A stretch of DNA of 64,000 nt from Triplophysa rosa (Eukaryota; Chordata; Actinopteri; Cypriniformes; Nemacheilidae). The translations under genes and the position numbers were made by a program. Positions 1 to 11,869 of the stretch are shown here, in pieces; positions within the stretch are counted from its first letter, which is position 1; each line of letters opens with the position of its first letter. The notes beneath the pieces are model-generated. The model was not told the origin of the DNA and ran no database searches. It saw only the letters and a program-made list of their open reading frames with translations. The stretch is taken from the NCBI RefSeq assembly GCF_024868665.1, contig NC_079900.1, forward strand, positions 16,901,727 to 16,965,726, written 5' to 3'.

Positions 1-401
1 AGTCAAATTCTAGGCATCTCTGTATATGACATTGTTATTTTATGCAATAGGAGCCCGCCATCCCTTTTTTGTGTAAACAATGTTTAATCTATTTGAAAAC
101 TTGAGCAGTTGTAATTGAATAAACTTGCCAATTCAGATATGCTACAGTATGCTGTCAACAACAGAAGTCGAAAAGCATGAAGAAACTATTTACTTCTCTG
201 TAAGACACAGTGAATTACTAATAACAATAGTTATATGGCGTAATGTAGAAGTTACTAATTCCCCTGTATTTTACCACTGGAGGGCACACTAGTTGACTAC
301 CTTCCTCATTATAGTAATCTGATTCTTTCAAGCATCACATCCGTGTGGTCTGATTACAGTCTTTGATATGAAGTGCTGTCTCCATTATCAATGTTTTGTA
401 C
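1..401. other. intergenic, nothing recognised
   Basis: AT-rich sequence with no coding stretch, RNA gene or clear repeat structure that I can see. It may contain undetected old repeat fragments. Confidence 0.4.
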
Positions 402-645
402 CTCTGTGGTTCCTAACTTTTTTTGTAAGACCCCCTTCATAAGGTGCATCGCTTTGTGTCCCCCCCAAATAAATATTTTTAATCTTAGAGTTTTGTTTAA
501 ACCAAAAACATTCAGTTTTACAATGCTGGAAGTTTTTTTGGTTGGTGATCTTATTTTGCATAATTTATGATGTCTATATTTTCAAAAATGCCACAAAAAC
601 TGTGGCCCCTGGATCCATTTTGGGGCCCCCAGTTTGAAAACCACT
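402..645. mobile_element. hAT-type miniature element (decayed)
   Basis: The two ends form an imperfect inverted repeat: a 'ctgtggttcctaac' type start and a 'gtttgaaaaccactg' end. The interior is C/T-rich on one side and G-rich on the other. The same family occurs in better condition at 47362-47642, where a perfect 8-bp target duplication is visible. Here the flanks no longer show a clear duplication, so the exact left edge is uncertain. Confidence 0.5.
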
Positions 646-1374
646 GTTGTCATAATAAAGAGCCAACAGAATAGCTTGCTTACACCTCAACAGCTGTTTT
701 CTTCATATTTCCTTTTAATTTCTCTTTATAATGTGAATCTATTCCTTGTAAAGTGGCAAAATGTTGCTACACACAGAGGCTAAAATACATACTGTTTGCA
801 ATGCACATTTTCTCAAAGCAGCTTTGCAGCAATAATATTGCATTGCTAGTTTGCTCAAACTCTCACTGCAACTTAATTTAAAGTTAAGTTTAATTAATAT
901 TGTCCCAGTCATTTCAATAAAACAAAATAGAGTAAAACAAGAGTGTCCCTGAAAGCATACTGTGACATCTGAGTAACCGTTGTAATAAACAAATGTTTTG
1001 AGGAACATATTTGCATGTCACGTGCTAGTGACTACAAGTTGAAACTTTCTGACAATCTATAATGAGAAATATTCCCCCAAACAAAAAAATCAAGATAAAT
1101 AAAAATTTCACAACTTAGTATGATATTTGTGCTTGTAATAGCTATCGCCTTATAATATGTTGGTAATTCAACATAATTGTGCCTTTTGCTTAGTCATTTG
1201 TCACTTTTTCAGACCAAGATCAGACCAGACCAGGATCTATCTTGATTATAGCTTATTATTTATCATATCTTATCATAGCCTACCTTTCATTTCATGAGTT
1301 TTTATGTGTGATTTTAATGTATTATAAAAATGACCACATGAGAAAGTTATCCAGTTTTAACACTGGGATACAAT

Positions 1375-1671
1375 TAGGGATGCATCGAATTTTTTTTCTG
1401 GTACTTGACGATACCGATGCCTGTACCTTTTTAAAACACAGTGAGACTGATAAAAATGGAATAGCTTCATAGTTACAAACAACTCCACTTCAAACACATT
1501 ATGAAAAAATAAACAATTTTATGTGCTTTTCACAAACTTTTAAAGCAAATTTCACAATGAATTTCTGTCAGTTCTGTCACATGAGGTATCGGTCTTTGGG
1601 ATCGGTGCATTTTTACGAGTACGAGTACACGAGCTTAGTATTGGGCCCGATACCAATTCGGTGCATCCCTA
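1375..1671. mobile_element. hAT-type miniature element with target duplication
   Basis: The element starts with TAGGGATGCATCGA and ends with CGGTGCATCCCTA, a terminal inverted repeat of about 14 bp. It is flanked by gatacaat (1367-1374) and catacaat (1672-1679), an 8-bp target duplication with one mismatch, as expected for hAT transposition. It is 297 bp long and has no coding capacity, so it would depend on transposase supplied elsewhere. Confidence 0.75.
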
Positions 1672-3874
1672 CATACAATAGGTATATGATATAAATGTGA
1701 GGTCAAGTAGCCTATTCTTAATATTTACTTGTTAGGTTGCTGTGCTATGGTATATTGCTTATAATAAACAATGTGTTTGTTTGCCTCATTTGTAGTGCAC
1801 ATACCACTTCAAAGGAATAATGCACCAAAAATTCATTCACTGTTTTCTTTTTCTGTAAAACACATAAAAAGTCATGCTGGCAAGAGAGTTTGGTAAAAAA
1901 ACTGACAACATGTTTATTTTGGAATGAACCATTTCTTTGAAAAGGATGGTACATTAAGAATATTTAGAGTTGTCTTCGTTTACCTTTTAACCTATTTATA
2001 CGTAGTGTTTAACTTTCAACTAACAAAGTATTAGTGTGGTTGAGTTGCCACAAACTCTGCATGCCGCTATGTGTATTCGCTACGTAGTTCAGTAACCCCG
2101 CCCACTTTTCGCACTAGTGATTTGATTGACAACTACATTGAAGCAGCAGGTGAAATTATGCAGCTAGTCTTGCGAGTTCTTGCGACATAGTTCAGCTTTT
2201 TAAAACACAGACGAGTTCAAGAAACCATGGATCTGTCATATTAAACCCCGGAAATTGCTCTCAAACAGGTAAACAACTTTAAGCTTTTTGTCAAGCGGAA
2301 GAAAATGTAAATATTGATTATTTATTGAACATTTCTGCCTAACTTGAGAGCCGAAAAGTTTATCGCAAACTTCGACACACCTCGCGCGTCGGACATGCGC
2401 AAGGGAATTGACTTGTATAAGGCTATTTGTGAATTTGTAGGCTATTTACAAAAGTTTTAAAAGGTGTTATATTTTAGCACTGGTGAAGGACACACATAAA
2501 CGTCATTGTTATAAAGCACAGTTCACAGGAATAAGATAAATGTCGATGCGCAGGACAAAAGTGATGTCACGCGCGTTTACTCCGATGTAAGTTAGTTGCA
2601 TTGCAATGATATTTTGTCAGCAATGACGAATATTTGTTTGCGCTTATAGGCGAAAATACAGTAAATAAATAGATTGTCATTGCACTTATTCTACCTTTTT
2701 AGCTCTTAACCCAGCCTTACAGTTCGTTTGTAACCACGTAATAGGACGTGATGAGTTTAATCTAGCCGTTTATGGACTGTAAACTAAACGTATGGTGTGC
2801 TGGTAAAAAGAGTGATGGGTAACTGCATGCTCTTCATACATTGAAAAGTTTGACAGGCAGTCAAAGCAGATGAAAGTAGATGATCCTTTTCAAAATGCCT
2901 GTTTGTTTTCTTTCCCTGGCTCAAATGTTGATTTAAATTGTTACTTTATATATTTATTCTGCTACTAAGACACACCTGTGTCTGTATCCCCCTCCAGTGT
3001 GCTTGTACAGTTTCCCACGTGTGAAGATGTCTGTGATCATTTAGGGTTGGAACAGACAAATATTCATGTGTTCCCCAGTCGCCCTAGTTCGACCAATCAA
3101 ATTAAACATCATGTAGTGGCATGCTTAATTTCACAACAACGAAGAGTTTAGGAGAAACTTAGAAAGTTTTCCCTTTAAGCACAGCTTCCTTTACAGGAAC
3201 AGTATTAGTTGTAGGATGCCTCCAGTAGGCTTGGTGTGTGCCCTGTCTAGCTGGGAGAAATATAGGTGTGTCATAGTTCCAAAAACTAATTAACCCTCAT
3301 CAACTCCCAGTTTATTAAGTAGGGCCTACTGGTTAAGATTAAGCTTAAGATGTGGATCAGCAAGCTCGAATATTGCTGTTGCAGTTGTGGTTTGTTATTT
3401 GGAGTTTTGAGCAGAATTCTTGACAACGTGGTCAATAATTCAGCAGTTTATTGCTATAATAATTAAAACATGAAATCATATAAGATGATGATGTGATGAA
3501 TATGTACAAAATATTGACTAATAAATGATTTATGATGGTCTGTTCTGCTGCATCAGAAAATAAAAGTGGAATTGTTTACAGCTTCTATTAAACTACTGAA
3601 TTAATTGTATTAAAATGATCTGTAAGTCATTTTGATTATTCCTTTTTATTTTCTAATTCATGTATCTGGTGAAAGCAACAAAGTTTAGATTGTCGACAAT
3701 AAGTTTGTCTTATTGAGAATTTGCATTGTATGAGACCATATCATATTAGATTGCAGTTATACCAAGATATTGGTTTGAACATGGAAAAAGTCAATTAACA
3801 ATTTTTTGTAGTTATGTATCTTATTTTCAACATGTTTTGCTACAGTGTTAGTAATAGTATAGTATCATATATGA
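1672..3874. other. non-repetitive intergenic stretch
   Basis: No long reading frame or obvious transposon structure is seen. The part at about 2040-2280 is richer in CpG than its surroundings, carries a GC-box-like ccccgccc (2096-2103), and ends in a donor-like AAACAG|GTAAAC at about 2270. It could be a non-coding first exon, possibly of card11, but nothing in the sequence proves this. The rest, 2281-3874, shows nothing I can name. Confidence 0.3.
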
Positions 3875-4748
3875 CAGTGGTCGGGAACCTATGGCTCGCG
3901 AGCCACATGTGCCTCTTCACCAACATTTGATCGTTAAAAAAAACATATATTTCAGGTTGTTCTTGCCAATACACGCATGCAGTGATATGCGCAAGAACTT
4001 ATCAATGGCAAACAACGTTTCTATGGTAACCTCTCGCGCCCGCAGCCCGTATGAAGCTACCCAGAGCGCGAGGAGTTTAGAAGAACGAGCGTCATGCTTT
4101 TATTGAAAGTTACGGCTTTCTGTGGCGTATGATACAGAACTCGTTGCCTCGCTATGTAATCACATGTTAAAAGTTTTAAAACCAAACCATGCCGCAAAGC
4201 GCAAAGTATCCGGTGAGCAGATGGAAGCAAACTGTGACGCGTTAGTGTGGATGCGCTGTGTTTAGCTCCTCATATCCGTGTGAGCAGTCTTTCTCGCATA
4301 TGAATTATATGAAGTCATACATACAGCTGTCAAGGTTGACAGAGGACTTTCAATGCCGGTATGTATGTGTCTTGACCACGTACGAACCGAACTACAAAGC
4401 TATTATCAAGACGCTAGTTTTGTTCGCTTTCATGAGGTGTTGCTCAGGTTGCGCAGACTGGTCGGCGTATGACATCAAAGTGCCGCGAGAGCAGAGCTCC
4501 GTGTGCTTTCAAAACTTTCTCGCGGTACTCTGATCTCAGACATTCGCCGATCAGTCTACAGCATTTCAAGAAGTCGAACATACCTAATGCAAAGTCAGAA
4601 GACACATATGCAGTATTTTGTGAGTATCAGTACTATAGGAATGTGCACTTTTTAAATAATATGTTTGATATAATGAAGTTTAATTGAATGGCGGCCTAAT
4701 GTAAACCTGTAGTCTAAGTTGTTCATAAGTAATGGAAATCATTTTTGA

Positions 4749-5636
4749 CAGTGGTGTAAAGTATTGGAGTAAATGTAATTTGTTACTTTACTTAAGTATC
4801 TTTTTGGCTACTTTGTAGTTGTACTGAGTATTACAGATATTAGCAACTTTTACTCTCTACTTGACATGAGTATATGTACTCTTTATTCCACTACATTTGT
4901 AATGACTAATGCAATTACACATTACATTTTGCATTGCACCTATCATTTTTGCAGCAGTTTATTTTTGCTACAGAAGAAGCAATATTGTCATTTACAAGCA
5001 TTGAAGGTACTATGTCTTGTGGATTTTGCCCTTATTTACTAAAACTTGTCAACATGGCTTCTTTATGTGAATATGAGTGCATTATCAGGTAGTTAAGAAT
5101 TGCTGGCAGTTTATATGTGAAATGAGGACATGACTGCAGCTGGCGATGAGGCCAAAACCAGCATGTCCAGTGCAAACTTTTTGACTTTTTAATTTTACTT
5201 AACATTATTTTATTTATCCGTTACATTGAACAGACCTTTTGAAGGAGTTTGGTTTACTTATGAGCACTTGAGCTTAAATGAGACTTAGGGTGTTTGTAAT
5301 AGACGTACAGTAGGTTATGGTGTCGACCATGATTTTTTGCAATTTTGAGGTGTTCAGTCTTATTATGATTTAAGAAAATAAATGCGATTGCTCTCCTCAC
5401 GAATCAACTGTTTCTTGTTTTTCACTGACGTGTCTCTTAAGTGTTGAGGACTAGTGCTGCTTTGAGCCTACATTCAGTATGAGTAAAATACTCAAGTACT
5501 GTTAAAATCAGATAGTCTGAGACTTACTGAAGTCGTTTTGGAATTGGTGACTTGTAACTTGTAATGGAGTAATTTTCGCTGCAAGGTATCTGTACTTTAA
5601 CTTAAGTATGGTTTTCAGGTACTCTTTACACCTCTG
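4749..5636. mobile_element. hAT-type miniature element nested in a hAT
   Basis: The ends CAGTGGTGTAAAG and CTTTACACCTCTG are inverted repeats. The interior echoes the ends with repeated 'acttaagta' and 'agtactt' motifs in both orientations, a fold-back pattern. The flanks atttttga (4741-4748) and ttttttgg (5637-5644) agree at six of eight positions, consistent with an aged 8-bp target duplication. The insertion post-dates the 3875-5950 element that contains it. Confidence 0.65.
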
Positions 5637-5826
5637 TTTTTTGGAGCCCCAGATGTATGCACTGTTTTGTTTGTTTCACTGTTTTTGAGTTGTCTGTGGA
5701 CATGTTGTCTTATTAAAGGTAAAGAACAATTGATCCCTATAGGGACCATAAGAGAGACGGTGGTCTGTGGACATAAATCAAGTTATTAATATTGAATTGA
5801 AAGATAATATTTGTCATTGAAAGATG

Positions 5827-5828
<2 letters not shown>

Positions 5829-5866
<38 letters not shown>
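5829..5866. repeat. TA dinucleotide microsatellite
   Basis: An uninterrupted alternating TA run of roughly 38 bp, lying inside the decayed hAT at 3875-5950. Confidence 0.95.
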
Positions 5867-5868
<2 letters not shown>

Positions 5869-6649
5869 GTTTTGCAATGGCTCTTTTGGTAAATTAATTA
5901 ACCAAAACTGGAAAAATGGCTCTTTTGTTAAAAAAGGCTCCCGACCCCTGCTATATGATATAACATGTTCATAATATAATGTCCAAAATGTGATTCTAAG
6001 ACCTGTAGCGCTTTGCAAAACAAATAGATGTTTGTTTAGGCTATGTAAAAATTCAACAATTTAAGATTAAATGTGGAAATAAAAACAAATTAGAAAAACT
6101 TTTTAATCCCTAGAGTTATTGAGCAAAATGCATTTCACTACTAATGTGTTCAAATAATTACATTTTTAAAACCTAAAATAATGTGTCACAACCTGTTAAA
6201 AGAAAACCAACCATATATTGAGCATCTTATGTTCGTTTAATATTTCTAGATAAAAAATGATTGAGCACAGATTTGCATTCTTATATACTCCACAAATGCA
6301 CATGATAAAGCAAACCGTGTCTACCACAGGCTACACCTGCTTGGAGAGAGCCGAAATGTTTCTGTAATGTTAATCAGATTGGCACTTAGGTTCATGTGTA
6401 TAGTATGGCCTGTGACAAAGGTTGAATTGTTAGTGTTTGCTGGTATTGGTGTCCGATTCCAAAAGATTGCATCTAAGATGGAATGTGCCGACTCGCCAAA
6501 CAATGGATTTATTATTGATTAGAAAGAAAACCGCATATATCTGTCATCAATCTGTAAAAGTAGCATTTGTTACAATATGTAGTCAACATCTGTGCAGTCT
6601 GTCATCACATTTTAATTTGAAATGGGCTTTGTGAAATGGGTTTTGTGCT

Positions 6650-6794
6650 TTCCTGTGGCTCAGTGGTTAGAGCACGGCACTAGCAATGCCAAGTTCATGG
6701 GTTCGATCCTAGGGGATTGCACATAGTCAGAAACAAATGTATAATACAATGCAATGCTTGGATAAAAGCGTCTGCCAAATGCGTAAATGTAAAT
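6650..6794 (+). mobile_element. tRNA-derived SINE
   Basis: A tRNA-like head carries an A box (TGGCTCAGTGG) and a B box (GGTTCGATCC, about 6700-6709), the internal RNA polymerase III promoter. An unrelated body follows, with the fish SINE tail 'ggataaaagcgtctgccaaatg'. The head does not fold as a full tRNA and continues past the tRNA 3' end, so this is a SINE and not a tRNA gene. Confidence 0.85.
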
Positions 6795-7096
6795 ATGATG
6801 TACAGCCTGCTATTTGTGTGTCTTTCATTGGGAGTCAATACGACACCATTAACAAGATTTTATGAACAGGACAGTGACATTAAGCGTTAATTTGTGTATT
6901 TGTTGGTTACTTTAACTAAACAAATTTTTTTTTAGAATGTGTCACAGTCTCGTCTGTCCCCATGCCTGTTTTCCAGAGTTTTCCCCTTTGGACTACATCA
7001 CCCATCATCCTCCACGTTCCCTCAACAGTCCCTCATCAGTTATCACCGCACCTGCCAGCTATTCCCTCATCACCTGGACTCTGTGTATATATACTC

Positions 7097-8415
7097 TAGG
7101 GTTTTTCCTGGCTCAAAATGAGGCGGAGGTGGTGCCATCCTGATCTTGTACACACGCACACGTAGGCCTACCGTACCTTTAAGTGGCTTAACCAAAGTGA
7201 CTTTAAGTTTGACATATTAAAAGTTCTAATAAAATTAGATAAAAATGACAATTATTAAGTTATATAAAACATTACTTTTATTCAACCAAACAGAAATGTT
7301 TTTTTAATCAAATAAAGACACAATAGCCAACTGAATCAACCAGTCTTTCTAAATGAGCAAAGCTGATTCACATCTTGCATTCTCTGTGGTTCACTTTAAA
7401 TGACTCAAGGATCTCTTATATTCGCTAGTGACTGAAAAGTTCAATAGTTTAAATGAATCTGTTCAAATGAGTCATTCGAGTGAGAGTAGTTCTAAACGCA
7501 ATGTGCGTTCATACTGGCGAACTCGCTGTGTACAGTATACGCTGATTCAACGATCCAACTGCACAGCTAAAGACATTACAATGATGTATGTCATGTTAAT
7601 TTAATAATTTTAAGAAATTAAACGTACTTGGATGCAAAACAAACGGCCGTGAAACACAGGCTGGCTCTTGTTCTGCAACTCTTTTTAGCGCCTCAGTGTG
7701 CTGATAACGAAACAGCGCCTCCACCGTGGCATAATTGTCATGGTTCTGCCTCAGGTTCTGCCTCATGGCAGAACCTCTTGTTAGGTGTGGAGAGAAACAT
7801 ATTATTGTCCCTTTGACATAATATGCGTTCTCTCCGGTGTCTCGTCTCTAAGCCCCGCCCTCTCGTTACCTCGTTAGCTTCCCCTTAGTGTTTGATCCCT
7901 GTCACCTGCCCGTCACCCTTCCTCTGTAATCATCCCTCGTTAGTGTTCCCCTATTTAAAGCCTCTGTTCTTTCTGTCCCGTGTCGGTTAATTGTTCAATA
8001 TTTCTCGCATGTTGTTCATGTTCCCCGTGTTCCTGCCTTGCCTTGCCCTGCGTGTCCCTAAGAGTGAGTTTTGTTTGTTTATGATTTTAGTTCTCGTTTT
8101 GCCCCCGTGAGGGAAGTTTTTGTTTGTCTTTTTGAAAGGTCTTTTGTTTATAGTGTTTTTGCAACCCCACCGTGGGTTTTTGTTTTATATTTATAATAAA
8201 GTTCTGTGTTAACCCTTTACTGGCTTCCTGCATCTGGGTTCTTCCTCTCACCCCTCCTCGACAGTAATGTTGCAACTGCAGTTACAAATGACAGTCTGTT
8301 AAATGCACGCAGCATTTCTTGTGAAGACTCACAACTTAATTTTGGCGAGAGCCTGAGGCGGCACGACATTTGACGGAGGCGGCTGCCTCCAATTTCTCTA
8401 TGCAGGAAAAACCCT
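7097..8415. mobile_element. hAT-type element inserted in the 5' LTR
   Basis: The termini are CTAGGGTTTTTCCTG on the left and CAGGAAAAACCCTG on the right. These are inverted repeats, followed on both sides by looser complementary gaggc/gcctc blocks. The element splits the 5' LTR of the surrounding retrotransposon, and both LTR halves resume immediately outside it. The flanking octamers tatatact and tactcact agree at six of eight positions. It carries no transposase and contains a solo LTR (7736-8263). Confidence 0.7.
7736..8263 (+). mobile_element. solo LTR
   Basis: This 528-bp block starts TGTCATGG and ends CTCGACA, with flanks ataat and gtaat that look like a 5-bp target duplication with one mismatch. 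An AATAAA polyadenylation signal lies near 8195, followed by a 'ctgcatctgggttctt' stretch. The same layout appears in reverse in the minus-strand LTR at 14981-15504, so both belong to related families. No internal region is attached, as expected after LTR-LTR recombination. Confidence 0.7.
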
Positions 8416-8610
8416 GTACTCACTGTGTTGTTGTATTCCTTGCCTTGTATTGTGCCGGTCTTGATTGTATGTATTTTGCGATTCTGCCATGTGTGTTTAC
8501 TCATCTTTGAGTATTGGATCATTGTGGATTATCATTAAAGAGTATCTTTGGGTTTACCTTCGTCTGTCATCCACGTGAGTTCTGTTACAGAAGACCAGAC
8601 CTCCAATAAC

Positions 8611-9525
8611 ATGGAATATATTGGCTTCGACTCTCCAGAGGACATCCTCCAGTACCTGCTGTTCCAAGACTGGACCTCTGGAGAGGTATTTGCAGGACTT
8701 TTTAGAAATCAGTTGGGATGACCTCTTACTCAACGGGTGTTTCCTAATGGGGCTGGATAATGCCGTCCTCCGTGCTCTGTCTCCAGATTTGCGTGAATGG
8801 CCGCTGACGGAGTTCATAAATGTTGTCCTGATATTGAATAGCTCTCGCTTTTCCGTAAGCGAGGCCATTACGGACGAAATTGATGAACCTCTGGCCCCAT
8901 CTGGCTGCCTGTTGAGCGCCCCAGCTTACCTTAACATAACGGCAAAGTCTTCCACCAAGCCTCTCCCGGACCGGCACGCTGCCTTGCACATCAACGCTCC
9001 CTTGAGCCGGTGCCTCGACCCTCACCTGAGCCGGTGTTTCCCCACGGACCTCCTGCACTCAAGCTCCCCCTGATGGATCAGGTGTTGCAGGAGTTCGACC
9101 CCTTATACTTTAAAAGGGACACCACAGAGCCTTTCAAGTCTTCCAAGCCTTTCAAGTCTTCCAAGCCTTTCAATTCTTCCAAGCCTTTCAAGTCTTCCAA
9201 GCCTTTCAAATCTTCCGAGCCTTCCAAGTCTTCCGAGCCTTCCCAAAAGTCGTCTGAGCCTCCAAAGCCTTTAGAGCCTCCCAAGCCTTTATAGCCTCCC
9301 AAGCCTTCAGAACTTCCCGAGCCTCCCAGGCCTTCAGAGCCTCCCAAGCCTTCATAGCCATCTCAGCCTTCCGAGCCCTCTCAGCCTTCCGAGCCCTCTC
9401 AGCCTTTCGAGTCCTCAGAGCCTTTCAAGTCCTCAGAGCCTTCCAAGTCTTCAGAGCCTTCCAAGTCTTCAGAGCCTTCCAAGTTTTCAGAGACTTCCAC
9501 CGAGACCTCATCAGAGCCTTCAACC
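8611..9525 (+). pseudogene. gag-like ORF of the LTR element, broken
   Basis: An ATG at 8611 opens a frame whose N-terminus reads MEYIGFDSPEDILQYL. It meets a stop after about 36 codons. The homologous sequence then continues in another frame (8621-9073), with a segment rich in Leu/Phe helices and the motif LTEFINVVLILNSS. A related block, including a similar 'EAELKFIFNGCLTEPL' region, occurs in the minus-strand element at 14406-15000. I infer a capsid-like gag domain from family resemblance. A tail of repeated Pro-Phe-Lys-Ser-Ser-Lys units follows. It is frameshifted and not expected to make an intact product. Confidence 0.6.
9127..9490 (+). repeat. tandem 18-bp coding-type repeats in the LTR element
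   Basis: Repeated units of the form cctttcaagtcttccaag (18 bp) translate as PFKSSK. They grade into related units that give EPSKSSE and [12 protein letters not shown]. Units diverge toward the 3' side. The repeat lies downstream of the gag-like segment and probably encoded a low-complexity linker. Confidence 0.85.
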
Positions 9526-10009
9526 GGCTTTGCCCCAGATTCCACCACATTGGCCATTATGTCTTGGACATCCTGGGTTTCCCCCAAGGAAATTTTGGGG
9601 GGGCTCTCATACCCGAGCTGCTGTGGCCTGACCTGCCTCCTCGGATAAGACTCTGAGGACTAGTCACGGAAAGCACCTCCACGCTGCGATCGTGACGAGC
9701 GCCTTCTTTCCCACGCCTACTTCCACCGCAACAGTTGGCAGTGTCACCATCACTCCAGACCCCAGCGCCACAGTGGTCACCAGCCCTGGCTCATTTGTCC
9801 CCACCAGCATGGCTCTCCTGACTCCATTGTCACAGACGCTGCGGCCACCCCTGAACTGCCAGCACCTCCCAGGCCCCCTGAACTGCCGGTACCTCCCAGG
9901 GCTCCTAAACCGCCGGTACCTCCCTGGCCCCCTGAACTGCCGGCACCCCCTTGGACTACTGTGCTCCGGGCGGTGCACAGCCGACGCGCCTTTTGGGAGG
10001 GGGGAGTAC

Positions 10010-10271
10010 TGTCACAATCTCGTCTGTCCCCATGCCTGTTTTCCAGAGTTTTCCCCCTGGGACTACATCACCCATCATCCTCCACGTTCCCTCACCAGTC
10101 CCTCATCAGTTATCACTGCACCTCCCAGCTATTCCCTCATCACCCGGACTCTGTGTATATATACGATGCGAAGTGTGTTTACTCATCTTCGTGTACTGGA
10201 TCATTGTGGATTATCATTAAAGAGTATCTTTGGATTTACCTTCGTCTGTCATCCACGAGAGTTCTGTTACT
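10010..10271 (+). mobile_element. 3' LTR of the 6940-10271 element
   Basis: A 262-bp direct repeat of the 5' LTR. It starts TGTCAC right after a G-rich polypurine tract (about 9994-10008). A TATA-like tgtatatata lies at about 10153, and 'cattaaagagtatc' lies near the end. It is followed by the GAATG target duplication. The terminal CA dinucleotide of the 5' copy is CT here. Confidence 0.85.
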
Positions 10272-10439
10272 GAATGCAATCACAATTTAAAAAAAAAGAA
10301 AACACTAACTGATTTAATATGTAAGAAATGTACACTTTAAAATTGTTGCGTAAACACAGAAGACTCTGCAGAATATATTACAGAAAAATATACAGAGGGC
10401 AGAGGTTTTCATTTCGGCTCTGACAACCGTGAGACTGCG

Positions 10440-11400
10440 ACAAACATTGTGTGTTTGCGTCTGCGTCTGCACTGTATGAGGACATGAACACATGAACTTC
10501 ATCTCCAGAGTTGCTCTGAGAGTTTATTTTAGAACTTTTTACTGAGTGAAGCTATGTGAAGGGAAGCTATCAAACACACACTAAAAAATAAGCATCTTCA
10601 GACGACCGGCCAAAATAAAAGTCTGATTAACTACAGTAGTTTTATGTTAGTCTCAGCCTCAGACGTCATTCCCACAGACCATTGGCTTAATGTCTGATGC
10701 ATAAGGCACACTTTTCTGGAAACACTTCAGCACATTCGAAGTCGACATCTGATTGGTTGAATTTCACAGGATTTCCAGGAGACGTGCATGTCGCGTTCTG
10801 TAACGGTCCGCCTGGAAACAACACAAAGCCAAGAGAGCACTCTCCCCATCACCCGGACTTTCATTATTCACTACATTTCCCATAACCCATTGCGCGGACT
10901 CATTGAACACTGATCATTCTCACCTGTTTGTAATTACCTCTGTCAATATAAGCCTGGTTCAATCATTCTGTCATTGCTAAGTCTTGTTTGTGTTGCTACT
11001 GCATATCTGAGCATTCTTCTTTTGTATTACTTGTGTTGTGATTTTTGGATTTGCTTATCGTTTTGTGAACCTCGTCTGTGCTTGTTTGCTGCATGCCCTG
11101 ACCTATTGCCTGTTTGTCTTAAAAACACTGCCGTGTTTGTTGCTATAAGGATTCATTAACATCGACTAAACGCTTAATTCTCAAAAGTATGCGAGGTTCA
11201 CTGCATAAACTTATAATCATTTTTGTTACTGTTAACTTTTGACACGTTCGTGAATGTACACCGGTCTGTTACTGCGGGGACATTTCCTCTAAACATGGAG
11301 CGGCACAAAACGAAACGTGATATTACCAATAAATTACTATTTAATAGTAAAAAATAAAAAACGGAACTTTGAAAAATTAAAACTAATTTAGGTAAACTAA
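10440..11400. repeat. dispersed repeat also present in gna12 intron 1
   Basis: Segments at about 10450-10640 and 11300-11400 match, in order, segments at about 61540-61690 and 61890-61940. Both copies carry 'gtctgcactgtatgagga', 'tgaacacatgaacttcatct' and 'tcaaaataaaagtc' type blocks. At 61213-62378 the family forms the interior of a hAT-like element with visible termini. The 10-kb copy is interrupted and I could not place its ends. Confidence 0.6.
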
Positions 11401-11869
11401 ATGCATCATGGATAAGTTAGTCGTTTACCTTTGAAATTATTCTTTCAAATTTTATTAATGTTTCTTAATTATATATTTGTATTATATAGCATTTTGAATG
11501 TAATATGGCAATGGAATGTACTAAATGGGTTTAGTTTTCACAGATATTAATGTATGCAATTTTGGCAAAAAAATGTTAGTTTTTCTAAAAAGGAAACAAA
11601 TTAGTTGTTCATTTTAAGAGACCTGTCTTATTTTCTCTTGTATATTTAGTATTGCTCTTAATAAAGAAAAAGTACTTATTATCCGAATACTCGATTAATC
11701 GATGGAGTAATTGGTAAATTACTTGATTACTAAAATAATCGATAGCTACAGCTCTACATTCAACCCATGAAATACATAAGAATCAAGAAGATTACTTGGT
11801 GTATTTGTATCAGGCTATTAACTGGGTGTATATTGGTCACCAGATCACATGACTACCCAGGTAGCAAAA

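Larger units (their letters stand above)
3875..5950 (+). mobile_element. decayed hAT transposon
   Basis: The element begins CAGTGGTCGGGAACC and ends GGCTCCCGACCCCTG, which are inverted hAT-like termini. It is flanked by atatatga (3867-3874) and ctatatga (5951-5958), an 8-bp duplication with one mismatch. A remnant of the hAT transposase C-terminal dimerisation region can be read at about 4258-4420: a serine-rich start, then CEQSFSHMNYMKS, then a tail ending near PNYKAI. This resembles the CESAFSHMK-type block of SPIN/Charlie-like hAT transposases. Stops and frameshifts break it elsewhere. A second element (4749-5636) and a TA microsatellite lie inside. Confidence 0.75.
6940..10271 (+). mobile_element. 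non-autonomous LTR retrotransposon, 5' LTR interrupted
   Basis: The element begins TGTCAC at 6940. A 5-bp target duplication GAATG is present on both sides (6935-6939 and 10272-10276). The 3' LTR (10010-10271) matches two separated blocks of the 5' LTR: 6940-7096 and about 8470-8589. Between those blocks sits a hAT-type insertion. The internal part (8590-10009) encodes a gag-like protein fragment and a repeat-rich tail, and ends with a purine-rich tract just before the 3' LTR, the usual plus-strand priming site. I see no protease, reverse transcriptase or integrase, so mobility would need proteins from another element. The 3' LTR lacks about 90 bp that the 5' LTR still has. Confidence 0.85.

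Noticed and set aside
6655..6720. tRNA gene
   Set aside because: A and B boxes are present, but the sequence continues into a SINE body and no full cloverleaf with an acceptor stem can be formed. The same applies to 52240-52300.
7628..7816. 62-codon plus-strand frame
   Set aside because: It crosses the boundary between the hAT-type element and the solo LTR, so it cannot be an old gene.
8554..9347. Minus-strand frames across the LTR element (glycine/leucine-rich repeats)
   Set aside because: They are antisense translations of the tandem PFKSSK repeats.
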